From Candidatus Omnitrophota bacterium (GTDB lineage Bacteria > Omnitrophota > Gorgyraeia > Zapsychrales > JANLHA01), in the NCBI GenBank assembly GCA_023139575.1, contig JAGLNJ010000006.1, positions 1-46,124 of the forward strand: 46,124 nt of DNA, read 5' to 3'. This document shows, one piece after another, positions 34,737 to 44,856 of the stretch. The position numbers were made by a program, and so were the translations under genes. Under the pieces are notes generated by a model, which saw only the letters and a program-made list of their open reading frames with translations, was not told the DNA's origin and did no database searches. Numbering within the stretch: position 1 is the first letter of the stretch; each line of letters begins with the position of its first letter.

Positions 34737-36998
34737 ATGAAAAAACATAACAAAAATTACACAAAACTTCTTTGCGATATTGGTGAGATGAGTGGGCTGT
34801 TTACTGATGCCACGAGTCTTGAGATGTTTTTGCATGAAATAGTTCTTCTTGTTTCAAAACACATGTGTTCTGAGGTTTGTTCAGTTTATCTTTTTTATGA
34901 GGATAATACTGAGCTTATTCTTAAGGCCACAAAAGGCCTGACCAAAGATTCAGTAGGCAGGGTTCGCTTAAAGCTCGGCGAAGGATTAACAGGACTGGCG
35001 CTTAAAGAATTAAGGCCGATTTGCGAGAAGAATGCGAGCAGGAGCCGTTATTATAAATATTTTTTCGGGATAGGAGAAGACTGTTACGAATCGTTTTTAG
35101 CAGTCCCCATTCTTCGAGGTAGGATACGTATCGGAGTGATGGTCGTACAAAATTCAAAAAAAGATTATTTTGATGAAGAGGACATCAGAGTTTTAAGGGC
35201 AATTACCTCACAGCTAGCTAATACCATTGAGATAGCGAAATTTTTAATGTCGATGGATGAAAGACGGGGTAATATCAGAAAGGACAAGATTGAAGTTCAA
35301 GATCTGAAATTTGTTAAAGGCAAAATAGGTGCTACAGGTATTGCATTTGCCGAGTCCGTTGTGAAAAGAGAGCAGAAAATAATAGAATATTTTATGCAGC
35401 AGAATCTTGAAGGGAAATATACTCTTGATGATTTTCATCGTGCGGTTAAGGTATCCGAAGAGCAGATAGAGCAGTTACAGAAAAAGATTGAAGAAAGGCT
35501 TTCAGATGTAGGTTCTTTAATTTTTACGGCACAGATCCTTATGCTTAAGGATGAGGATTTTATCGGAGGGATAATCGATCTTATCAAGAAGAACATCGGG
35601 CCTGTACAGGCGTTATTAACGGTTGTTAATAAATACATTGAAAAATTTGATCAGATACAGGATGCTTATTTGCGGGAAAAACGGCAGGATGTAGAAGATA
35701 TCGGGGCAAGGCTTTTGGCAAATTTAACCGGTGCCGATCAGAATTCCTATATGTGTCAGGGAAAGATTGTGATTGCAAAGGAGCTTTACCCCTCAGATAT
35801 CCTGAAATTATCTTCACAGGATACAAAAGGAGTTATTCTTTTAACAGGCGGGGTAAGCTCACATCTTTCTATATTAGCCAGATCTCTTCAAATCCCGCTG
35901 CTTATAAGTGATAATCTTCAACTCCTGGATATCCCCGACGGACAAAAAATTTTACTGGATGCTGAAATCGGCAACGTTTATATTAATCCTTCCGAAGACA
36001 TTCTTTCGTCTTTTAAAGAAAAAGAAGAATTAAAAAAGAAAATATCATTTATAAAAAAGTCTACCTTCAAAGAAAACAAGACAAAAGATGGAACAAAAGT
36101 CTGCTTGATGTCTAATATTAATTTGTTGGGAGATGTTAAGACCGCGGTAGAACTTAACAGTGAAGGGATAGGGCTTTACCGGACAGAGTTTCCCTTTATT
36201 GTGAGAAATGACTTTCCTACGGAAGAGGAGCAATTTGTTATTTACAAAAAATTAATTACGAGTATGCCGGGTAAAGAGATAACGTTCCGGACGCTTGATA
36301 TCGGAGGGGACAAGGTTCTTTCTTATTACAATGACGATAAAGAGGAAAATCCGTTTTTAGGAATGCGTTCAATCAGATTTTCACTAAGGCATAAAGAAAT
36401 TTTTTCACAGCAGATTAGGGCTATTTTACGGGCAGGTGAGGGGGCGGATGTTCGCATAATGTTTCCCATGATTTCGTCTCTGGATGAATTTCTCGAGGCG
36501 AAAGAAATGATTGTTGAATGTATGAAAATACTTGATAAAGAGGAGATCCCTCATACAAAGAATCCGGCTGTCGGCTTAATGATAGAGCTCCCCGCGGTTT
36601 TAGAGATCCTTCATGAATTGGCAGCGGAGGCTGACTTTTTTAGTATAGGAACGAATGATTTTATACAATACATGCTTGCTGTTGACAGGACAAATGAGAA
36701 AGTCTCCGATCTTTACCTGCCGCATCATCCAGCGATTTTAAGGGCGCTTAAAAGAGTGGTTGATACAGTTAGTATTTACAGGAAGGACATTTCAGTATGT
36801 GGCGATATGGCGCATACTGAAAAATATATTTCATATTTTTTGGGAATAGGTGTCAGAAAATTCAGCGTTGACGCGACATTTCTCCCTAAAATACAAGAAG
36901 TTGTCTCACGGATTACGATTGATGCAGCAAGGAAAAAAGCGGAAGATATTTTATTAAAAGCAAAAGTTTATGACATTGCAGAAGTTATCGGATATTGA
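34737..36998 (+). CDS. ptsP: Phosphoenolpyruvate-protein phosphotransferase, GAF-containing enzyme I (PTS-Ntr, PtsP-like)
   Basis: First enzyme of the nitrogen-related phosphotransferase system: it takes phosphate from PEP and passes it to NPr. Domain order: GAF (about residues 10-170), enzyme I N-terminal domain (from about 190), swivelling phosphohistidine domain with GGVSSHLSILARSL (active-site His376), and the PEP-binding barrel with LYRTEFPF, GTNDFIQYMLAVDR and the catalytic Cys688 in SVCGDMAH. The His-Cys spacing (312) matches E. coli enzyme I (313). All key residues are intact. I start at ATG 34737. The GTG at 34692 would add residues encoded by the PII-gene scrap, and neither has a good ribosome-binding site. 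It follows the ANTAR gene and no NPr gene is visible. Confidence 0.93.
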   Translation: MKKHNKNYTKLLCDIGEMSGLFTDATSLEMFLHEIVLLVSKHMCSEVCSVYLFYEDNTELILKATKGLTKDSVGRVRLKLGEGLTGLALKELRPICEKNASRSRYYKYFFGIGEDCYESFLAVPILRGRIRIGVMVVQNSKKDYFDEEDIRVLRAITSQLANTIEIAKFLMSMDERRGNIRKDKIEVQDLKFVKGKIGATGIAFAESVVKREQKIIEYFMQQNLEGKYTLDDFHRAVKVSEEQIEQLQKKIEERLSDVGSLIFTAQILMLKDEDFIGGIIDLIKKNIGPVQALLTVVNKYIEKFDQIQDAYLREKRQDVEDIGARLLANLTGADQNSYMCQGKIVIAKELYPSDILKLSSQDTKGVILLTGGVSSHLSILARSLQIPLLISDNLQLLDIPDGQKILLDAEIGNVYINPSEDILSSFKEKEELKKKISFIKKSTFKENKTKDGTKVCLMSNINLLGDVKTAVELNSEGIGLYRTEFPFIVRNDFPTEEEQFVIYKKLITSMPGKEITFRTLDIGGDKVLSYYNDDKEENPFLGMRSIRFSLRHKEIFSQQIRAILRAGEGADVRIMFPMISSLDEFLEAKEMIVECMKILDKEEIPHTKNPAVGLMIELPAVLEILHELAAEADFFSIGTNDFIQYMLAVDRTNEKVSDLYLPHHPAILRALKRVVDTVSIYRKDISVCGDMAHTEKYISYFLGIGVRKFSVDATFLPKIQEVVSRITIDAARKKAEDILLKAKVYDIAEVIGY

Positions 36999-37176
36999 AG
37001 AAGTCAGTAAGTTACCAGTACTTCGACAATTTTTAAATGATAATTGCTCAGTCCCATAGGTTCATTCCATTCCGGCTACTGCCTCCTGAATAGTTACAAA
37101 TTTACAAATTTTTTAAGGTTTTTCAAGGTCTTCAGTCAGCCTTGCTTTTCTGACAAAAAAGTGTAAAATAAAATGT

Positions 37177-37206
37177 TTGACAGAATTTAGAAGCGTTTTT
37201 TACACC
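37177..37206 (+). promoter_or_regulatory. Possible promoter for carA-carB-purF-pyrG
   Basis: A perfect -35 TTGACA (37177-37182) lies 57 bases before carA, but the -10 is poor (TTTACA or TACACC at spacings of 16-18). The 240-base gap 36999-37238 holds no recognisable gene, tRNA or clear terminator. Confidence 0.35.
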
Positions 37207-37238
37207 GGAAAGGATTTTCGCAGCATATTACAAAATAC

Positions 37239-38354
37239 ATGAAGAAAGCAATTTTATATTTAGAAGATGGTACGAGCTTTGTCGGTCAAAGTCTTACCGT
37301 AATCGGAGAAACTGCGGGAGAAATTGTCTTTAATACTGCAATGAGTGGTTATCAGGAGATCCTTACCGACCCTTCTTATTCCGGCCAGATTGTTACAATG
37401 ACATATCCTTTGATTGGGAATTATGGCGTTAACGAACAGGATATTGAATCCGCCGGCGTCCATGTTAAGGGGTTTGTTGCAAAAGAGTTCTGCCGGAGGC
37501 ATTCTAACTTCAGGGCGACAAAAAGCCTTATTCAATATCTGGAAGATAATAATATTATTGCTATTGAAGGAATTGATACAAGGGCATTGACTCGCCACCT
37601 GCGTCTTTTCGGGGCGATGAAGGCGATTATTTCAACCAAGGATTTCGATCCGGAAAGCCTGGCTAAAAAGATTAAAGAGGTGCCTTTAATGGAAGGTGCG
37701 GACTGGGTCAAAGAGGTTACGACAAAGGAAAAGTATATCTGGGCAGAAGAGGGGAAATGCCCGGTGGTAAAATCCGGAAAATCGAAGTATAAAGTCGCGG
37801 CGATTGATTGCGGGATTAAATTTAATATCCTAAGAATATTGACAGAGTTGGGATGCGAGGTTCATGTTTTTCCCGCTAATGCAGAATATAATGAAATAAT
37901 GTCGGTAAATCCGGATGGATTATTTGTTTCAAACGGGCCCGGAGACCCTTCGGCAGTAACTTATGTAATTGAAAATTTAAAGAAGTTTTTTGGGGTTTTA
38001 CCGGTGTTTGGAATATGCCTGGGGCATCAGATGATTGGCCTTGCTTTGGGAGGAAAAACATACAAGTTAAAATTCGGGCATCACGGGGCTAATCATCCTG
38101 TAAAAGATTTTGTATACGACAGAATAGGAATTACGTCTCAAAATCATGGTTTTTGTGTGGATATTGACAGCCTGAACAAGGATGATGTTGAGGTATTTAA
38201 TCTTAATTTAAATGACAAAACAGTTGAAGGGATCAGGCACAGGAAATATCCTGTTGTTTCTGTCCAGCATCATCCTGAGGCAGCTCCGGGGCCGCATGAC
38301 GCGCAGTATTTATTCGGGCATTTTATTGAGATGATGGAGAAAAACAGGAAATAA
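37239..38354 (+). CDS. carA: Carbamoyl-phosphate synthase small (glutaminase) subunit
   Basis: Hydrolyses glutamine and channels ammonia to CarB for pyrimidine and arginine synthesis. The N-terminal CPSase domain has FNTAMSGYQEILTDPSYSGQ, and the class I amidotransferase domain has GICLGHQ with nucleophile Cys260 and VQHHPEAAPGP with His345 and Glu347. The length of 371 is normal. The ATG at 37239 has no strong ribosome-binding site. It heads a run of four biosynthetic genes, three of which (carA, purF, pyrG) consume glutamine, followed by a glutamine synthetase gene. Confidence 0.97.
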   Translation: MKKAILYLEDGTSFVGQSLTVIGETAGEIVFNTAMSGYQEILTDPSYSGQIVTMTYPLIGNYGVNEQDIESAGVHVKGFVAKEFCRRHSNFRATKSLIQYLEDNNIIAIEGIDTRALTRHLRLFGAMKAIISTKDFDPESLAKKIKEVPLMEGADWVKEVTTKEKYIWAEEGKCPVVKSGKSKYKVAAIDCGIKFNILRILTELGCEVHVFPANAEYNEIMSVNPDGLFVSNGPGDPSAVTYVIENLKKFFGVLPVFGICLGHQMIGLALGGKTYKLKFGHHGANHPVKDFVYDRIGITSQNHGFCVDIDSLNKDDVEVFNLNLNDKTVEGIRHRKYPVVSVQHHPEAAPGPHDAQYLFGHFIEMMEKNRK

Positions 38355-38370
38355 CCTACTTTAATCTATT

Positions 38371-41300
38371 ATGCCAAAACGTACGGACATTCATAAAATT
38401 TTACTTTTAGGGTCGGGGCCGATAGTAATCGGTCAGGCCTGTGAATTTGATTATTCCGGGACCCAGGCCTGCAAGGCTTTAAAAGAAGAAGGTTACGAGG
38501 TGGTGCTTGTAAATTCTAATCCCGCAACAATTATGACAGATCCTGAAATTTCGGATCACACTTATATTGAACCCCTTACCCCGCAGTTCGTTGAGTACAT
38601 TATCGAAAAAGAACGCCCTGACGCTATTTTGCCTACTTTAGGAGGGCAGACAGCTCTGAATATTGCAATGAAGCTTTCGGAAGCGGGTGTCCTTGAAAAA
38701 TATAATGTCAAAATGCTGGGTGCTGATTGCGATGTAATAAAAAAAGCGGAAGACAGAGGGTGCTTTAAAGAAGCAGTTTTGAAGATTGGCCTTGACCTTC
38801 CTGAAAGCAAATGTGCACACAACATGGAAGAGGCAAGGGCGGCAGCAGAGCAGCTGGGGGGATATCCGCTTGTTGTCCGGCCTGCATTTACTTTAGGGGG
38901 AACAGGCGGGGGGATAGCACGTAATAAAGAGGACTTTGAAAAAATCGCGGCGCTTGGTATCGAGAGCAGCATGATTCACGAGATATTAATAGAGGAGTCG
39001 ATAGAAGGATGGAAAGAATATGAGCTGGAGGTAATGAGGGACAATAAAGACAATGTTGTTATTGTCTGTTCTATTGAGAATCTGGATCCGATGGGTACGC
39101 ATACAGGAGACAGCATTACTGTTGCCCCGGCGCAAACTTTAAGTGATGTTGAATATCAAAAAATGCGCGATGCTTCGCTGGCACTTATCAGGGAGATCGG
39201 CGTTGAAACGGGAGGAAGCAATATTCAGTTTGCTGTTAATCCGGATGACGGCAGGATGGTTGTTATTGAAATGAACCCCAGGGTTTCAAGAAGTTCAGCT
39301 CTTGCAAGCAAGGCAACAGGATTTCCTATTGCAAAATTTGCAGCGAAGTTAGCCGTAGGATATTCTCTTGATGAGATTCGGAATGATATTACAAGAGAAA
39401 CCCCTGCTTCTTTTGAGCCGACGATTGATTATTGTGTTGTAAAGGCACCGCGTTTTACTTTTGAAAAGTTTCCTAAAACCGATCATATTCTGGGCGTTCA
39501 GATGAAATCTGTCGGGGAGACCATGTCTATCGGCCGTACATTTAAAGAAGCGTTGCAAAAGGCTTTACGTGGGCTTGAGATAGGCCACACAGGGCTGGAC
39601 AATAAGCTGGATTATAAAAAGATTCCAAAAGAAAAAATAATTCATCGCCTGAAAGAGCCGAACGCATCAAGAATATTTTATATAAAATATGCTCTTCAGG
39701 CAGGAATGACGGCGGAAGAAATAACGGAGTTAAGTAAAATTGATATCTGGTATATCGAGCACATTGAACAAATTATTGAGATGGAAAAAGAATTAGTCAA
39801 AGTTTTTAATGAGAAAAAAGAAATACCGCGGGAGTTGATGAAAAAGGCTAAACAATATGGCTTCAGTGATCAGCAACTTTCACAGATTATGGGTTGTAGT
39901 GAAGTAGAGTTTAGAAAATCAAGAAAAGAAATGGGTATTGTTGCAACTTTTAAGGTTGTTGATACATGTGCCGGCGAGTTTGAAGCATACACGCCATATT
40001 ATTACTCGACGTATGAAGATGAAGACGAAGCAGTCATAAAAGATAGGGAGTTAACGGCGCAGGCAAAATCCCCGAGAAAGAAAATTATGATACTCGGCGG
40101 CGGCCCAAACCGTATCGGGCAGGGAATAGAATTTGATTATTGTTGCTGCCATGCAGCATTCGCTTTAAAAGAAATAGGGTATGAGACAATAATGGTTAAT
40201 TCTAATCCGGAGACAGTTTCTACCGATTACGACACGTCGGACAGGCTTTATTTTGAGCCGTTAACTTTTGAAGATGTAATGAATATTATAGATGTGGAAA
40301 AGCCCGATGGAGTGATTGTTCAGTATGGAGGGCAGACGCCTTTAAATCTTGCGCATCCTTTAAAGGAAGCAGGTGTCCATATAATTGGGACAACAGTTGA
40401 TTCTATTGACCTGGCTGAAAACAGGGAAAGATTTTCTGCCTTTATTTCAAAATTAGATATTCTTCAGCCGGAAAACGCGTCGATTTTTTCAAGTGAGGAT
40501 GCTGTTGATACCGCAGGAAGGATAGGATATCCTGTTTTGGCGCGGCCATCGTATGTACTTGGTGGGCGTGCAATGAAAATAGTATACGACAAAGAAGCAT
40601 TGTTGTCTTTTATTGATGAGGCAAAGGATGTCTCGGAAGGAAAACCAATTCTGATAGACAAGTTTATTGAGGATGCCATTGAAGTTGATGTTGATGCTAT
40701 TTCAGACGGAGAAAATGTTTATGTCGCCGGGATAATGGAGCATATTGAGAATGCCGGTATTCATTCAGGAGACTCAGCTTGTGTCTTGCCGCCTCACACA
40801 ATAAGTGATACCTTGATTGAAAAAATAAAGAAATACACGACGGACATTGCAATCAGGCTCAAGGTTGTAGGCCTTCTTAACATTCAGTTTGCTGTTAAAG
40901 GAGAAAAGATTTATGTTTTAGAGGTTAATCCCCGGGCATCAAGAACCGTTCCTTTTGTAAGTAAGGCGACAGGCGTTCCTGTCGCGAAAATTGCGGCGCT
41001 TATTATGGCAGGCAGAAAACTTGAGAGTTTTAATCTTGGCCAATACATTGAACCCGAACATATTTCAGTGAAAGAATCTGTCCTTCCTTTTTCAAGGTTT
41101 TCAGGAGTGGATATTGTCTTAGGCCCTGAAATGAAATCCACGGGTGAAGTTATGGGTGTGGCATCTTCTTTTGGAGAAGCTTTTTTTAAGGCGCAGGCTT
41201 GTGCAAACCAGCCGTTACCCAGGGAGGGAGTAGTTTTTGTAAGCGTAAAAGAATCGGATAAAAGAAATCTTGTTTTCCTTGCAAAAAAGATTGTAGATTT

Positions 41301-41685
41301 AAATTTGAATATTGTGGCAACTCGAGGGACAGCAAAGGTATTAACGTCAAACGGTATTAACGTAAAAATAGTAGAAAAACACGGAAAAGATAAAAGCAAT
41401 GAATTGCTTAAAATGATTCAAGGGAATAAAATTAATTTAGTTATAAATATTCCGTCGGGAGAAAAAAGTCAGTCTGATATGCGCACAATTCGTGCTGCCG
41501 CTATTTTGCATAATGTGCCGTGCATTACGACGTTACAGGGTGCATGGGCTGCTGTTAACGGCATAGAGGCAGGCAAGATAAAAAAATTGACTGTTAATTC
41601 TTTACAGAGGTATTATTTGCAGCAAAAAGAATTTATGGGACAGGATAGCCAGGAGACAGGGAGCAAGAGGACTGGAGAAGAGTAA
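38371..41685 (+). CDS. carB: Carbamoyl-phosphate synthase large subunit
   Basis: Makes carbamoyl phosphate from bicarbonate, ammonia and two ATP. The 1104 residues show the internal duplication: the first half opens with [20 protein letters not shown] and [12 protein letters not shown], and the second with [20 protein letters not shown] and [12 protein letters not shown]. Each is followed by an ATP-grasp domain with glycine-rich loop ([18 protein letters not shown]). The C-terminal MGS-type regulatory domain (about residues 965-1080) ends in the [18 protein letters not shown] region. The start at 38371 is 16 bases after carA. The length is slightly above average because of a charged C-terminal tail. 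Confidence 0.98.
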   Translation: MPKRTDIHKILLLGSGPIVIGQACEFDYSGTQACKALKEEGYEVVLVNSNPATIMTDPEISDHTYIEPLTPQFVEYIIEKERPDAILPTLGGQTALNIAMKLSEAGVLEKYNVKMLGADCDVIKKAEDRGCFKEAVLKIGLDLPESKCAHNMEEARAAAEQLGGYPLVVRPAFTLGGTGGGIARNKEDFEKIAALGIESSMIHEILIEESIEGWKEYELEVMRDNKDNVVIVCSIENLDPMGTHTGDSITVAPAQTLSDVEYQKMRDASLALIREIGVETGGSNIQFAVNPDDGRMVVIEMNPRVSRSSALASKATGFPIAKFAAKLAVGYSLDEIRNDITRETPASFEPTIDYCVVKAPRFTFEKFPKTDHILGVQMKSVGETMSIGRTFKEALQKALRGLEIGHTGLDNKLDYKKIPKEKIIHRLKEPNASRIFYIKYALQAGMTAEEITELSKIDIWYIEHIEQIIEMEKELVKVFNEKKEIPRELMKKAKQYGFSDQQLSQIMGCSEVEFRKSRKEMGIVATFKVVDTCAGEFEAYTPYYYSTYEDEDEAVIKDRELTAQAKSPRKKIMILGGGPNRIGQGIEFDYCCCHAAFALKEIGYETIMVNSNPETVSTDYDTSDRLYFEPLTFEDVMNIIDVEKPDGVIVQYGGQTPLNLAHPLKEAGVHIIGTTVDSIDLAENRERFSAFISKLDILQPENASIFSSEDAVDTAGRIGYPVLARPSYVLGGRAMKIVYDKEALLSFIDEAKDVSEGKPILIDKFIEDAIEVDVDAISDGENVYVAGIMEHIENAGIHSGDSACVLPPHTISDTLIEKIKKYTTDIAIRLKVVGLLNIQFAVKGEKIYVLEVNPRASRTVPFVSKATGVPVAKIAALIMAGRKLESFNLGQYIEPEHISVKESVLPFSRFSGVDIVLGPEMKSTGEVMGVASSFGEAFFKAQACANQPLPREGVVFVSVKESDKRNLVFLAKKIVDLNLNIVATRGTAKVLTSNGINVKIVEKHGKDKSNELLKMIQGNKINLVINIPSGEKSQSDMRTIRAAAILHNVPCITTLQGAWAAVNGIEAGKIKKLTVNSLQRYYLQQKEFMGQDSQETGSKRTGEE

Positions 41686-41717
41686 CGCCCGTCGAGAGAT
41701 AAAATAAAGGTAAAATA

Positions 41718-43100
41718 ATGTGTGGACTGATTGGAATATCAAATCATGAAGAAGCGGCAAAGGCATCATTTTTAGGCCTTTATGCCTTGCAGCACAGAGG
41801 AGAGGAGTCTGCAGGGATTGCCTCGTATGATGGGCGGGAAATGTATATTGTGAAAAATCCGGGGCTCGTTGCTGATGCCCTGAATGAGAAATCTCTGAAT
41901 AAATTAAAGGGGAAAACGGCTATTGGCCATTGCCGTTATTCTACTACGGGTTCAAGCAATTTTAAGAACATTCAGCCTTTTTTTGTGATACACAAAAATC
42001 GATCCATTGCAGTTGCCCATAATGGAAATTTAACAAATACGGAAGAACTGTATCAACACCTGGAAGAAGAAGGTTCTATTTTTCAGACGTCAATGGATTC
42101 AGAGGTTATTGTCCATCTTTTAGCCAGGTCTAAAAATAGGGATTTAAAGAAATGGATTGTTGATGTCCTTTCTCAATTGGAAGGGGCTTTTTCTTTAATA
42201 TTTCTTATTGAAGATGTAATAGTCGGGGCCCGTGACATGCAGGGCTTTCGTCCTTTATCTTTAGGAAAAGTCGGTAAAAGTTATATCCTTGCCAGTGAAA
42301 GCTGCGCTTTTGATTTAATTAATGCAAAATTTATCCGGGAAGTTGAGCCGGGAGAAATTGTTATTATTAGAGGAGAAAAAATAGAATCATTCTTTTTGCC
42401 TGGACAAAGTAAGGAGAAGAGATCGCATTGTATTTTTGAAAATATTTATTTTGCCAGGCCTGACAGCCATATATTTGACGGGAATGTTTACATCGCAAGA
42501 AAATATCTGGGAAAGCAATTGGCCAGAGAGCATCCGGTTGATGCCGATTATGTTATGCCTATTCCTGATTCGGGGAATTATGCAGCATTGGGATATGCGC
42601 AGGAATCAGGGCTTCCTTTTGAAATAGGCATGATTCGAAATCATTATATTGGGCGCACTTTTATTCAGCCGACACAACTTGTTAGAGATTTCAGCGTCAA
42701 GGTGAAGCTGAATCCGATAAGGGATATTTTAAAAGGAAAAAGAATAGTTGTTGTAGAGGATTCAATTGTAAGAGGTACTACAGGTAAAGGAAGGGTTGAG
42801 GCATTAAGAAAGGCCGGGGCAAAAGAAATACATATGAGAATAAGCTGCCCGCCTATTAAATTCCCCTGTTTTTATGGCATTGATTTTCCGAGCAGTGAAG
42901 AGCTTATTGCTTCGAATAAAAAGATAAAGGAAATTGCTGATTTTATTAAAGTTGATTCGCTGGAGTATCTAAGCCTTGAAGGGATGCTTTCTGTAATGAA
43001 AAATTCGGATAATTTTTGTCATGCTTGTTTTACCGGCAAGTATCCTGTAAAGATTCCAAAAAATAAAAGCAAGTATCTAATGGAAGGCAGGAAAAATTAA
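41718..43100 (+). CDS. purF: Amidophosphoribosyltransferase
   Basis: Commits PRPP to purine synthesis using glutamine. The N-terminal nucleophile is Cys2, exposed directly after Met1 (MCGLIGISNHEE), so no propeptide is needed. The Ntn glutaminase domain (LYALQHRGEESAGI, GHCRYSTTG, AHNGNLTN) is followed by the phosphoribosyltransferase domain with VVVEDSIVRGTT. Cysteines in RSHCIFENIYFARPDS, SCPPIKFPCFYG and NFCHACFTG match the [4Fe-4S] ligands of the Bacillus-type enzyme, which is oxygen-sensitive. The length is 460. AAAGGTAAAATA lies before the ATG. Its stop directly abuts the pyrG start. Confidence 0.97.
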   Translation: MCGLIGISNHEEAAKASFLGLYALQHRGEESAGIASYDGREMYIVKNPGLVADALNEKSLNKLKGKTAIGHCRYSTTGSSNFKNIQPFFVIHKNRSIAVAHNGNLTNTEELYQHLEEEGSIFQTSMDSEVIVHLLARSKNRDLKKWIVDVLSQLEGAFSLIFLIEDVIVGARDMQGFRPLSLGKVGKSYILASESCAFDLINAKFIREVEPGEIVIIRGEKIESFFLPGQSKEKRSHCIFENIYFARPDSHIFDGNVYIARKYLGKQLAREHPVDADYVMPIPDSGNYAALGYAQESGLPFEIGMIRNHYIGRTFIQPTQLVRDFSVKVKLNPIRDILKGKRIVVVEDSIVRGTTGKGRVEALRKAGAKEIHMRISCPPIKFPCFYGIDFPSSEELIASNKKIKEIADFIKVDSLEYLSLEGMLSVMKNSDNFCHACFTGKYPVKIPKNKSKYLMEGRKN

Positions 43101-44705
43101 ATGAGTAAATTTATTTTTGTTACAGGTGGTGTTGTTTCGAGTTTGGGGAAAGGGCTTGCCGCAGCGTCGATTGGAAAACTGCTTGAGAAAAGAGGCCTTT
43201 CTGTTGCAATGATTAAGTGTGATCCTTACCTGAATGTTGATCCCGGCACAATGAGCCCTTTTCAGCACGGAGAAGTGTACGTTACGGATGATGGTGCGGA
43301 AACAGATTTGGATCTCGGCCATTATGAGCGATTTACAAATTCGCCCATTTCAAAAGATAGTAATATTACAACGGGAAAAATTTATTATTCTGTTATTACT
43401 AAAGAGAGACGAGGAGATTATCTTGGAAAAACAGTTCAGATAATTCCGCATATTACAGATGAGATAAAGCAGTCTATCAGAAAAGTCCCGAAGGTACATT
43501 CTGTTGATGTGACAATTGTTGAGATAGGAGGAACTGTTGGAGATATCGAAAGCCTTCCTTTTCTGGAGGCGATCAGGCAGATGAGATGGGAGCTGGGGGA
43601 ACAGTATGCGTTGAATATTCACGTGACGCTTCTCCCGTTTATCAAGGCAGCTGGCGAGCAGAAGACGAAGCCGACACAGCATAGTGTCAGGGAATTAAGA
43701 GAGATTGGTATTCAACCGGACATTTTGTTATGTCGCACAGAAAGACATATTACTAAAGAACAAAGAGACAAGATTGCGCTTTTCTGCAATGTTGATAAAG
43801 AAGCTGTTGTCGAGGCAGCAGATGTAAAATATATTTATGAAGTCCCTCTTTATTTCAAGAAGGAGGGATTGGATGACCTGATTTTGAAAAAATTGCATAT
43901 AAAAAAAGAGGACAAGGAATTAATTGATTGGGAGAATGATGTTGTCAAGAGAGTAAAAAAACCAGCTAAAGAAGTGAAAATATCTGTTGTCGGCAAATAT
44001 ATAGCACTTCCGGATGCATACAAATCAATTTATGAGGCTCTGGTGCATGGAGGGATAGCAAATAATGCCAGAGTTATAATTAACAGAGTTGATTCTGAAG
44101 ATATTGAAAAAGGGAAGAATATAAAAAAATTTTTAGGGAATTCTAACGGGATATTAATTCCCGGAGGGTTTGGTGACAGAGGGATTGAAGGAAAGATAAA
44201 AGCTGCTCAATATGCAAGGGAAGAAGGAATACCATATTTCGGTATTTGTCTGGGGATGCAAATTGCTGTAATTGAATTTGCAAGGCATATCTGTAAAATG
44301 GAAGGGGCTAATTCAACGGAATTTGATAAAGATACAAAATATCCCATTATCAGTTTGCTGGAAGAGCAGAAACAAGTTGTTGACGCGGGTGCTACAATGC
44401 GGCTTGGTGCTTATGCTTGTAAGCTGATCAAAAAATCTAAAAGTTTTACCGCGTATAAAAAAGAGAATATCAGTGAGAGGCATAGGCACAGGTATGAATT
44501 CAATAATAAATACAAGAAGGTAATGGAAAAAAAAGGCATTATTGTCACAGGTGTGCATACGCAAAGGAAGCTGGTTGAAATATTGGAAGTGAAGCGCCAT
44601 CCCTGGTTTGTTGCCTGCCAGTTTCACCCTGAATTCAAATCCAAGCCCGATAAAGTTCACCCATTGTTTAAAGATTTTATTGCAGCGGCATTGTGTGTAA
44701 AGTAG
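43101..44705 (+). CDS. pyrG: CTP synthase
   Basis: Converts UTP to CTP with glutamine and ATP. The synthase domain opens with [15 protein letters not shown] and [20 protein letters not shown], and the C-terminal class I glutaminase has [12 protein letters not shown] (nucleophile Cys) and [12 protein letters not shown]. The 534 residues are standard. The start codon follows the purF stop with no gap, and AGGAAAAATTAA at the purF end supplies the ribosome-binding site, so the two are coupled. A hairpin with T-run follows about 70 bases downstream and may end this transcript. Confidence 0.98.
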   Translation: MSKFIFVTGGVVSSLGKGLAAASIGKLLEKRGLSVAMIKCDPYLNVDPGTMSPFQHGEVYVTDDGAETDLDLGHYERFTNSPISKDSNITTGKIYYSVITKERRGDYLGKTVQIIPHITDEIKQSIRKVPKVHSVDVTIVEIGGTVGDIESLPFLEAIRQMRWELGEQYALNIHVTLLPFIKAAGEQKTKPTQHSVRELREIGIQPDILLCRTERHITKEQRDKIALFCNVDKEAVVEAADVKYIYEVPLYFKKEGLDDLILKKLHIKKEDKELIDWENDVVKRVKKPAKEVKISVVGKYIALPDAYKSIYEALVHGGIANNARVIINRVDSEDIEKGKNIKKFLGNSNGILIPGGFGDRGIEGKIKAAQYAREEGIPYFGICLGMQIAVIEFARHICKMEGANSTEFDKDTKYPIISLLEEQKQVVDAGATMRLGAYACKLIKKSKSFTAYKKENISERHRHRYEFNNKYKKVMEKKGIIVTGVHTQRKLVEILEVKRHPWFVACQFHPEFKSKPDKVHPLFKDFIAAALCVK

Positions 44706-44775
44706 AATTTTGCACGAAGAGTTTATTTTATAAAATCAAGGCGATGATGTCTTGTTCCATCGGAAACTGAATATT

Positions 44776-44798
44776 ATTCCATTGACGGAATTTTTTTT
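44776..44798 (+). promoter_or_regulatory. Hexaloop hairpin with T-run before the second glutamine synthetase
   Basis: A perfect five-pair stem ATTCC/GGAAT (44776-44780 with 44787-44791) closes the loop ATTGAC (A1, G4), the same loop rule as in the nif leader. It is followed at once by T's to 44798. A sister hairpin TTCC-ATC-GGAA lies just upstream (about 44750-44760). It may be the pyrG terminator, an ANTAR-type leader element of glnN, or both. A weak promoter TTGTTT-N17-TACAAT (44797-44825) lies downstream, which would weigh against a leader role. Confidence 0.45.
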
Positions 44799-44856
44799 GT
44801 TTTTGATAAAAAAAATTATTACAATACGGTTAAAAATTCTAAATGGAGAAAAGATA

